DNA from: Oceanospirillaceae bacterium
GTDB lineage: Bacteria > Pseudomonadota > Gammaproteobacteria > Pseudomonadales > Balneatricaceae
Assembly (NCBI GenBank): GCA_003497765.1
Contig: DNNY01000189.1
Coordinates: forward strand, 5,184 to 10,474
Direction of reading: 5' to 3'
DNA length: 5,291 bases
In this document: positions 1 through 5,291 of the stretch, piece by piece
Numbering within the stretch: position 1 is the first letter of the stretch
Layout: each line of letters begins with the position of its first letter
The notes under the pieces: model-generated
What the model was told of the DNA's origin: nothing
What the model saw: only the letters and a program-made list of their open reading frames with translations
Databases searched by the model: none
Translations under genes and position numbers: made by a program

Positions 1-919
1 TAGCCGGCTTCACTAGCATAACCAGCACACTCATAAGTAGAGTGGGTAGCCATATGGAGCCAATAATATTTATATTAAAGCCCGCGCCAACGGAGAAAAA
101 GAATAGCACCAAAAAGAAATCCCTGATGGGCTTTAAGTTAATTGCAATATACTGACTGATTGGGCTGGATGCTAAGCTAACACCGCCAATAAACGCACCT
201 ATTTCTGCCGATAACCCAACCGTACTTGCCGCTGCTGCACAGGCCAAACACCAACCGATTGCCAGTAAAAAGATATATTCATGGAAACGGTCAAAGCGTG
301 TTATTAAAGGCAATAATACCCATCTCACTATTAATAAACTTAAACCGACTAGTAAAGGTAAGGCTAACAGGCTGACGATAATGCCACTCGTATTACTTTC
401 CAAATCGGCTGTGGCCGTTACCAAAATTAACAGCACAATGGCAATTAAATCCTGTAACAGCAATAAACCTACAACCAGTTCACCAGTCTGTTTATGATGC
501 AATACTGTTGTTGGTAAGAGTTTAATACCAATAATGGTGCTCGAAAACATAGTCGCAGCGCCAATAAGCAAACAATCAATATGGCTAAAGCCAAATAACC
601 AAGCTCCTGCATAACCAGTTGAGGCAAAAATAAAGGAACTAATGATGGCTACCCATGAGCCTTTTTTGAGCATACTCAAAAGGTGAGTAGGTTGCATATC
701 TAAGCCAATCAAAAACAACAAGAACATGATGCCAACATGGGAGACATCTTCTAATAGAGCCGTATCAGAGACCCAGCTCAAGCCATAAGGACCAAGTAAT
801 CCACCTAATAAAATATACGCAATAAGAATGGGTTGGCGAAAATACAGTGACAATGTTGCCAGCAAGCTGGCCCCGGTAAAGATCAAAAAAAACGAGAAGA
901 CGACTGAATCTCCATACAT
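1..919 (-). CDS. Kef/CPA2-type cation:proton antiporter, N-terminal part (3' end outside window)
   Basis: Membrane antiporter of the CPA2 (Kef-type, Na_H_Exchanger) family, which exchanges K+ or Na+ for protons across the inner membrane. The frame starts with ATG at 919 and stays open for 306 codons to the window edge, so the C-terminus is missing. It reads as about nine to ten hydrophobic helices. Family features visible are an N-terminal RQPILIAYILLGGLLGP stretch (residues 28-44), FLLFLIGLDM (66-75), a Gln-Asp pair in helix LLLLQDLIAI (Q156, D157) typical of Kef-type exchangers, SAEIGAFIGG, and LKPIRDFFLVLFFFSVG near residues 270-290. The start is supported by AGGGA eight bases upstream. 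It follows the MATE gene by 15 bases on the same strand, so co-transcription is likely. Family members end either after the membrane domain (about 400 residues) or with a TrkA-N/RCK domain (about 550-660). Which applies here cannot be seen, nor can the transported ion be assigned. Confidence 0.93.
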   Translation of the reverse strand, partial: MYGDSVVFSFFLIFTGASLLATLSLYFRQPILIAYILLGGLLGPYGLSWVSDTALLEDVSHVGIMFLLFLIGLDMQPTHLLSMLKKGSWVAIISSFIFASTGYAGAWLFGFSHIDCLLIGAATMFSSTIIGIKLLPTTVLHHKQTGELVVGLLLLQDLIAIVLLILVTATADLESNTSGIIVSLLALPLLVGLSLLIVRWVLLPLITRFDRFHEYIFLLAIGWCLACAAAASTVGLSAEIGAFIGGVSLASSPISQYIAINLKPIRDFFLVLFFFSVGAGFNINIIGSIWLPTLLMSVLVMLVKPA

Positions 920-927
920 AATAAATA

Positions 928-932
928 TCCCT
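928..932 (-). promoter_or_regulatory. Shine-Dalgarno site of the Kef-type antiporter gene
   Basis: AGGGA on the minus strand, eight bases before the ATG at 919. It overlaps nothing coding, as the MATE stop codon lies at 937-935. It selects the ATG at 919 over the out-of-frame ATG four bases downstream. Confidence 0.6.
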
Positions 933-934
933 GT

Positions 935-2257
935 CTATAACGAATTTAAAATACTGGTCTGACGTGCATGTTTGGCCCAATATAGCCACAAACCAACACC
1001 AAATAATAATCTATAAATTACTTGAATAATCCATATGGCGATAAAACCATATACTGGTACCAGCCATGCACTGATAGGTAACAGTAAACCCCACTGGCCC
1101 AAAATATTTACCGCAGCAGCGCGTTTGGTGGCCTGTGTGGCGACTAAGCTCCGGGTTGCTATTTGACCTAAACTATCAAATATAAGGGCAAAGGCATAAA
1201 TAGGTATAGCTATTGATGCTAATAAAATAATTTCTCGATTAACCAGAATTAAGGGTAAGAATAATGGCTGTGTAATGCTTACAAAAAGCCAACATAGCAA
1301 ACCACAAGCCAGACCGGTAAACATGGCTAACTTACTCCATTGCCAACCTTGATTATCTGCTGTAGTAAAGGTTTTTGCGATTAAACTTGAAGATGCTTGG
1401 GCAATACCCTGTAAAGGTAAGAGGATAATAAGTCCCAGATTTAGCACAGCAAAGCTGGCTGCTAATGCCGTTGCACCTTGACTACTTATAATCCAGAGTA
1501 AAATCGCCAAATGTAAGGCAAAAGCCAATTGTTGCAAGGCACTTGGTAAGGCAACTCGGAGCATCTTTGGCCATAAACGCAAGGCTGATAGCAAATCCCT
1601 GCCGGCTTGTCCCATTTGGCTTTTTGGAAACATAGTTAGCTGCAACAGTAGACCCAGATAAATACTAATACATGTACCTAAACCTGCACCTGCTGCCCCC
1701 ATGGCTTGAATGGGGCCAAACCCATAAATTAGACAGTAGCTAATGGGTATATTACTAATATGACTAATAATAAGCAGGCGAGAATATTGCCATGGTTGAT
1801 ACTGGCTAGCCCAATAACTGCGCGCAGCCAAACTAAGTGCTACTGCGGGAATGGCAATTAAACGCCAGTCGAAATAGGCTTGGGCTACGCCAGAAATACG
1901 GTCATCTGCGACATATAAACTAATGGCATAATGGGAAAATTGCTCGCCCATAAGAGTTAAAAAAATACTAATACTTAGCCCAAGAGTGATGCCAGCCCAT
2001 AACCATTGGCTATAGTCAGCATGATCTCTATATTGGGATATCAAACTTTGCATACCAATAGCAAAGCCAATAGGTATAGCCACCAGTAAAAATATAAGGT
2101 AACTACCAATACTAACACTAGCTAGAGCTAAGCCACCCAAATTACCAACCAAGGCGGTATCGACCATATTAATAATGGCCTGTGAGGCCATAGCGCCACT
2201 TAATGGCAATGCCATACGTAATAGCCCAGACAAATTTGGTTTGTTAATACTCGGCAT
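935..2257 (-). CDS. MATE-family multidrug/toxin efflux transporter (DinF/NorM-like)
   Basis: Inner-membrane secondary transporter of the MATE family (MatE domains), which exports organic cations or other small toxic compounds in exchange for Na+ or H+. From the chosen ATG the protein is 440 residues, close to the usual 440-460, with about 12 hydrophobic helices and a two-lobe layout. Helix 1 carries the family signature, with LPLSG at 17-21 followed by VDTALVGNLGG. Asp33 in this motif matches the conserved N-lobe acidic residue of NorM/DinF proteins. The second lobe begins near LRVALPSALQQLAF, repeating the helix-1 pattern. The frame stays open upstream to a TTG at 2356 and an ATG at 2350. 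That 31-33 residue extension has a CCRQFNYP stretch unlike any MATE N-terminus, so I prefer the ATG at 2257, although neither site has a good Shine-Dalgarno sequence. It is the probable first gene of a two-gene operon with the Kef-type antiporter. The substrate cannot be predicted. Confidence 0.92.
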   Translation of the reverse strand: MPSINKPNLSGLLRMALPLSGAMASQAIINMVDTALVGNLGGLALASVSIGSYLIFLLVAIPIGFAIGMQSLISQYRDHADYSQWLWAGITLGLSISIFLTLMGEQFSHYAISLYVADDRISGVAQAYFDWRLIAIPAVALSLAARSYWASQYQPWQYSRLLIISHISNIPISYCLIYGFGPIQAMGAAGAGLGTCISIYLGLLLQLTMFPKSQMGQAGRDLLSALRLWPKMLRVALPSALQQLAFALHLAILLWIISSQGATALAASFAVLNLGLIILLPLQGIAQASSSLIAKTFTTADNQGWQWSKLAMFTGLACGLLCWLFVSITQPLFLPLILVNREIILLASIAIPIYAFALIFDSLGQIATRSLVATQATKRAAAVNILGQWGLLLPISAWLVPVYGFIAIWIIQVIYRLLFGVGLWLYWAKHARQTSILNSL

Positions 2258-2372
2258 ATTTTCTATTGGGTAATTGAATTGTCTACAACAGACCGCATTA
2301 TAACTGCATGTAAGCTTTTGTGCGGCTAAATAAATAGCATGAATAATCATACCCAAGTAAAAAGCTGGGGTA

Positions 2373-2379
2373 TATAATA
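2373..2379. promoter_or_regulatory. Candidate -10 elements in the MATE/nfuA divergent region
   Basis: TATAAT reads on the plus strand at 2373-2378 and TATTAT on the minus strand at 2379-2374, so one AT-rich patch could serve nfuA (leader near 60 bases) and the MATE operon (leader near 110 bases). No convincing TTGACA-like -35 element lies 16-18 bases upstream on either strand, so this is only a candidate. Confidence 0.3.
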
Positions 2380-2434
2380 GTTGGTAAATGATGGGTATTT
2401 GTTTTCGCCCATAAAAATTTCATGACCATAGTTT

Positions 2435-2440
2435 GAGGTG
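2435..2440 (+). promoter_or_regulatory. Shine-Dalgarno site of nfuA
   Basis: GAGGTG sits just before the ATG at 2444, with GAGG ending five bases from the start codon. It argues for ATG 2444 over the in-frame GTG at 2438, which lies inside this site. Confidence 0.75.
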
Positions 2441-2443
2441 TGT

Positions 2444-3037
2444 ATGCAGTATGTGAAAATTACTCCCAGTGCTGAGGAGTATTTAGCTGGTTTGTTGGCC
2501 AAACAAAATGCAGAAGGCATAGCCGTGCGCATTTTTGTTGCTGACCCAGGAACACCTAATGCGGAAACCTGTCTGGCCTATTGTCGCCCTGACGAGGTTA
2601 AAATCACCGATGAATTTACTGATCTTGCCTCTTTTCGTCTATATGTTGAACCAAATAGTGTTCCATACTTGGAAGAGTCTATGATCGATTACAGTGCTGA
2701 TCGTATGGGTGGTCAGCTTACGATTAAAGCGCCCAATGCTAAAATGCCTAAAGTAGATGATGATAGTCCTATTGAAGCGCAAATAAACTATTACTTGTAT
2801 ACCGAAATAAACCCAGGCTTAGCGTCTCACGGCGGTACTGTTAATCTAGTGGGTATGGTAGAAGAAGAAGGCAAAAATATTGCCATACTTCAGTTTGGTG
2901 GCGGCTGTCAGGGCTGTAGCTCAGTTGATTTAACCCTTAAAGACGGGGTGGAAAAAACATTGGTAGAAAAAGTCCCCGGACTTGATGGTGTGCGGGATGA
3001 GACTGATCATACTATGCGTGATAATGCCTATATGTAA
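2444..3037 (+). CDS. nfuA: Fe-S biogenesis protein NfuA
   Basis: Cytoplasmic iron-sulfur carrier that binds a [4Fe-4S] cluster at a dimer interface and delivers it to apo-enzymes such as aconitase and lipoyl synthase, especially under oxidative stress or iron limitation. The protein has 197 residues (E. coli NfuA has 191) and both expected domains. The N-terminal degenerate A-type-carrier domain (about 1-95) carries [16 protein letters not shown] with Cys43 and Cys47. The linker contains [16 protein letters not shown]. The C-terminal Nfu domain (about 110-190) carries [10 protein letters not shown] and [12 protein letters not shown]. Cys155 and Cys158 form the CXXC cluster ligands, matching Cys149 and Cys152 of E. 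coli. The ATG at 2444 is chosen because GAGGTG precedes it. The gene ends with tandem in-frame stops TAA TAG and a strong terminator, so it is probably monocistronic. No clear IscR site was recognised upstream. Confidence 0.97.
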   Translation: MQYVKITPSAEEYLAGLLAKQNAEGIAVRIFVADPGTPNAETCLAYCRPDEVKITDEFTDLASFRLYVEPNSVPYLEESMIDYSADRMGGQLTIKAPNAKMPKVDDDSPIEAQINYYLYTEINPGLASHGGTVNLVGMVEEEGKNIAILQFGGGCQGCSSVDLTLKDGVEKTLVEKVPGLDGVRDETDHTMRDNAYM

Positions 3038-3058
3038 TAGGTTATATTGAGACCATAT

Positions 3059-3084
3059 AAGGAGGCTTTAAGCCTCCTTTTTTT
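3059..3084 (+). terminator. Intrinsic terminator of nfuA
   Basis: AAGGAGGC at 3059-3066 pairs perfectly with GCCTCCTT at 3072-3079 around a TTTAA loop, followed by a run of seven T from 3078 to 3084. It begins 21 bases after the nfuA stop codon. It lies in the 70-base gap between the convergent nfuA and DAHP synthase genes. Read on the minus strand, the same hairpin is followed only by TTATATGG, so termination of the DAHP synthase transcript here would be weaker. Confidence 0.93.
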
Positions 3085-3107
3085 ATAAATAAGTTAAGCT
3101 CCAAAGT

Positions 3108-4181
3108 TTATCTTTGGCGCTGGGGCAAGACAGTTTGTAACTTAGTCGCCATCGCCCGCAAACTATTCTCTGTGGTCTCCCAATCAATACAAGCATCTGT
3201 GACCGATACGCCGTATTCAAGGTCGTCTAAATTGGCAGGAATCTTTTGATTACCCCACTTAAGATTACTTTCAATCATCAGTGACACAATGGAAGTATTA
3301 CCTTCAGCAATTTGTTGGGTAATATTCTCCAGCACCAAGGGTTGTAAAGCAGGATCTTTATTGGAGTTAGCATGACTACAATCAACCATAATATTGGTTT
3401 TTAGATTTTGCTTGTTTAACTCCTGTTCACAAATCGCCACATTCACTGAGTCATAGTTGGGCTTGCCATCACCACCACGTAACACAACATGACCGTATTG
3501 ATTGCCAGTAGTGCGAGTAATAGAGACTTGGCCTAACGGATTGATACCCAAAAATGAATGGGAAGCAGCAACGGACTCAAGGGCATTAATAGCCACAGTT
3601 AAACCGCCATCAGTACCATTTTTGAAACCCACAGGGCAGGAAAGACCACTAGACATCTCACGGTGAGTTTGTGATTCTGTGGTGCGGGCGCCAATCGCTG
3701 CCCATGTCCAAAGATCAGAGTGATACTGAGGGGAGATGGGGTCTAGTGCCTCTGTGGCCAAGGGCAGGCCAAGTTCTGCCAGTTCAAGCATTAGTTCACG
3801 ACCAATGGTGAGACCTGTTTCCATATCAAAGGTATCATTCATATGAGGATCATTGATTAACCCTTTCCAACCAACGGTTGTGCGTGGCTTCTCAAAATAA
3901 ACACGCATCACGATATACAAAGAATCTTTTAGCTCTTCAGCTAATTTGACTAAGCGCTTGCCATACTCGATTGCCGCTTTAGGGTCATGGATAGAGCAGG
4001 GGCCAACTACAACAAATAATCGATGGTCAGTACCATCTAGTATGTTTTGTATTACTCGGCGTGATTCCAATACAGCTGCAGTGATTTTATCGTTTGCCGG
4101 TAGTTGCGCTTTTAAATCTTCGGGTGTGGTAAGAACCTTTTGGCTCTCAATATTGAGGTCTTCGACGCGTTGGTTAATCAT
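3108..4181 (-). CDS. aroF: 3-deoxy-7-phosphoheptulonate (DAHP) synthase, class I, AroF type
   Basis: Cytoplasmic enzyme that condenses phosphoenolpyruvate and erythrose 4-phosphate to DAHP, the first and controlling step of the shikimate pathway. It has 357 residues, against 350-356 for E. coli AroG and AroF. The catalytic set is complete. VGPCSIHDP supplies Cys62, and RVYFEKPRTTVGWKG supplies Arg93 and Lys98. DCSHAN supplies His270, MIESN supplies Glu304, and SVTDACIDW supplies Asp329. Cys62, His270, Glu304 and Asp329 correspond to the metal ligands Cys61, His268, Glu302 and Asp326 of AroG. Stretches such as TTESQTHREM, LGINPLGQVS and DCSHANSNKD resemble the tyrosine-sensitive AroF more than AroG. 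This is a comparison from memory, so the feedback amino acid is inferred and the symbol could equally be given as aroG. The ATG at 4181 is the natural N-terminus for the family, but its Shine-Dalgarno sequence is poor. No TyrR box or leader peptide was found upstream. Confidence 0.96.
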   Translation of the reverse strand: MINQRVEDLNIESQKVLTTPEDLKAQLPANDKITAAVLESRRVIQNILDGTDHRLFVVVGPCSIHDPKAAIEYGKRLVKLAEELKDSLYIVMRVYFEKPRTTVGWKGLINDPHMNDTFDMETGLTIGRELMLELAELGLPLATEALDPISPQYHSDLWTWAAIGARTTESQTHREMSSGLSCPVGFKNGTDGGLTVAINALESVAASHSFLGINPLGQVSITRTTGNQYGHVVLRGGDGKPNYDSVNVAICEQELNKQNLKTNIMVDCSHANSNKDPALQPLVLENITQQIAEGNTSIVSLMIESNLKWGNQKIPANLDDLEYGVSVTDACIDWETTENSLRAMATKLQTVLPQRQR

Positions 4182-4208
4182 AATCGTTTTCTAACTTGCT
4201 AATGGCGT

Positions 4209-4215
4209 TATAATA
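4209..4215. promoter_or_regulatory. Candidate -10 elements in the aroF/dsbD divergent region
   Basis: TATTAT on the minus strand (4215-4210) would place the aroF transcript start about 20 bases before its ATG. The same patch reads TATAAT on the plus strand (4209-4214), which would give dsbD a leader of about 115 bases. Neither has a good -35 element at normal spacing. Confidence 0.3.
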
Positions 4216-4272
4216 GAACTTAATAGGTTATTTAAATCTCTACACACTGGTTAAAATAATAGGGTGCAAAAG

Positions 4273-4289
4273 ATGTTCTATAGTAACAT
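4273..4289. promoter_or_regulatory. Short dyad upstream of dsbD, possible operator
   Basis: ATGTT and AACAT form perfect five-base arms around CTATAGT, and the spacer contains TATAGT (4279-4284), a possible -10 for dsbD with a leader near 40 bases. The location between divergent genes suits an operator, but arms this short arise often by chance in AT-rich DNA. Confidence 0.22.
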
Positions 4290-4331
4290 TATGTATTCAA
4301 TTTTTAATGGGTTAAATCAAGAGTTTTTTGC

Positions 4332-5291
4332 ATGAATAGCTATTTTCGATCTTTTTTGCCCATATTATGCTGTTGTTTGAGCTTTTTTATTACTTCGGCG
4401 GTAAATGCTAACCAATTATTTGCCACCGAACAGCATCCTCTAGCTGCCGACAAGGCCTTTGCTTTAGATAAGCAAATTACAGCCAATAAAATGGTACTGG
4501 TATGGACTATAGCCAATGACTACTACCTATATCAGGATAAATTACGTCTGGTAATTGATGACCGTGACATTACCTCAGCTTTGGTTTTACCTGCAGCCAC
4601 CCCTAAATTAGATCCCTTATTCGGCGATACGGAAGTTTACTATAACCAGCTATCACTCGAAATCGCATTACCTAATGTGGCTAATAAAGTTTTAAATTTA
4701 ACTTATCAAGGCTGTTGGGAAGGCGGGGTATGTTATCCTCCACAACAAATACAAATCAATTTACCCGTAGCTACCGTTGATGTTCAGCCCCTTTCCAGTT
4801 ATGGGGCGACAAGTATTAATGCTTCTAACCAAGGTGTTTATGGAACTGATGCTAATTGGTTTACTCAACAACTAGCGCAAGCTAACTTAATGGCATTAGT
4901 GGTGGTTTTTTTCTTAGCTGGGTTAGGCTTAGCACTAACGCCATGTGTGCTGCCAATGGTACCAATTTTATCTAACCTTATTGTTGGCATAACGCCCAAA
5001 CCAGGTGCCGGTAAAAGTTTTCTGCTGTCCCTAACATATGTGTTAGCTATGGCCATTACTTATAGTTTAGTTGGTGTTATGGCTGGTCTCAGTGGGGCAA
5101 ATCTGCAAATAGCCCTACAACATCCCATTATTATCACCATTATGGTGTTACTGTTTTTATTATTTGCTGCGGCAATGTTTGATTGGATTACTATTCAAAT
5201 GCCTGTTGGTCTGCAAAATCGTCTTAATCAACTTAGTCAGCAACAAGCGAGTGGCCACTACTTAGGGGTCGGAATTATTGGTGTGATCTCA
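4332..5291 (+). CDS. dsbD: Thiol:disulfide interchange protein DsbD, N-terminal part (3' end outside window)
   Basis: Inner-membrane reductase that moves electrons from cytoplasmic thioredoxin to periplasmic partners such as DsbC, DsbG and CcmG. The 320 residues present are open to the window edge. Residues 1-26 form a signal peptide with VNA before the likely cleavage site. The periplasmic alpha domain (about 27-160) ends its key loop with YQGCWEGGVCYPP, where Cys128 and Cys134 match the C103-X5-C109 pair of mature E. coli DsbD. The membrane beta domain follows, with helices near 186-215, 229-252 and 264-285. Cys205 in LTPCVLPMVP matches Cys163. The second beta-domain cysteine and the C-terminal thioredoxin-like gamma domain lie beyond the window. 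The ATG at 4332 is supported by AAGAG eight bases upstream and by the signal peptide beginning right there. The gene is transcribed divergently from aroF, with a 150-base gap. Confidence 0.96.
   Translation, partial: MNSYFRSFLPILCCCLSFFITSAVNANQLFATEQHPLAADKAFALDKQITANKMVLVWTIANDYYLYQDKLRLVIDDRDITSALVLPAATPKLDPLFGDTEVYYNQLSLEIALPNVANKVLNLTYQGCWEGGVCYPPQQIQINLPVATVDVQPLSSYGATSINASNQGVYGTDANWFTQQLAQANLMALVVVFFLAGLGLALTPCVLPMVPILSNLIVGITPKPGAGKSFLLSLTYVLAMAITYSLVGVMAGLSGANLQIALQHPIIITIMVLLFLLFAAAMFDWITIQMPVGLQNRLNQLSQQQASGHYLGVGIIGVIS

Noticed and set aside
765..989. Minus-strand 74-codon open frame
   Set aside because: It overlaps the start of the Kef-type gene and the end of the MATE gene in another frame. 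Its product has no family pattern, while both overlapping genes are clearly recognisable.
2349..2430. Possible IscR site upstream of nfuA
   Set aside because: The CCC...GGG pair around 2352-2370 does not fit the type 2 pattern (CC-N-Y-A ... T-R-N-GG with AT flanks), and no type 1 site was found.
2347..2532. Minus-strand 61-codon open frame across the nfuA start
   Set aside because: It is antisense to the conserved NfuA N-terminus and has no recognisable domain or ribosome binding site.
3946..4194. Plus-strand 82-codon open frame
   Set aside because: It lies antisense within the well-conserved DAHP synthase N-terminal half, and the product shows no family features.
4230..4250. Possible TyrR box upstream of aroF
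   Set aside because: TGTGTAGAGATTTA on the minus strand only partly resembles the left half of TGTAAA-N6-TTTACA, and the right half with its required C is absent.
4332..4376. Possible lipoprotein signal in DsbD (Cys13-Cys14-Cys15)
   Set aside because: The residues before Cys13 are P-I-L, which lacks the Gly/Ala/Ser needed just before the lipobox cysteine. A normal VNA cleavage site follows at residue 26.
4865..5056. Minus-strand 63-codon open frame
   Set aside because: It is antisense to the DsbD membrane domain. Its Lys/Thr-rich product is what a complement of hydrophobic codons gives.

Overview
This 5.3 kb window looks like chromosomal housekeeping DNA from a gammaproteobacterium of moderate to low GC content. 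The evidence is the two-domain NfuA protein, an AroF-type class I DAHP synthase and a DsbD with a periplasmic alpha domain, all close to the Escherichia coli type. The AT-rich codon use is uniform across the genes. I cannot name a genus from sequence alone. No RNA gene, mobile element, CRISPR array, integrase or phage gene was seen.

Layout. Positions 1-919 (minus) hold the N-terminal 306 residues of a Kef/CPA2-type cation:proton antiporter, cut by the window edge. Just upstream of it in transcription order (935-2257, minus) is a MATE-family efflux transporter. Only 15 bases separate the two, so they are probably co-transcribed as a membrane transport operon. Across a divergent intergenic region lies nfuA (2444-3037, plus), an iron-sulfur cluster carrier with a strong ribosome binding site. 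It ends in tandem stop codons followed by a textbook hairpin terminator (about 3059-3084). Converging on that terminator is a DAHP synthase gene of the AroF type (3108-4181, minus), the first step of aromatic amino acid synthesis. A second divergent region of 150 bases separates it from dsbD (4332 to the window end, plus), the inner-membrane disulfide reductase, which is also cut by the edge.

How the genes relate. The four units are functionally separate: ion and drug transport, Fe-S cluster delivery, the shikimate pathway entry, and periplasmic thiol reduction. The only clear operon is MATE plus Kef. NfuA and DsbD both belong to redox and cofactor maintenance, but they are not in one transcript here.

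I found no sign of an undescribed system. The items worth a second look are modest: the uncertain MATE start, small repeats and dyads in the two divergent promoter regions, and a DsbD alpha-to-beta linker that appears longer than in E. coli.
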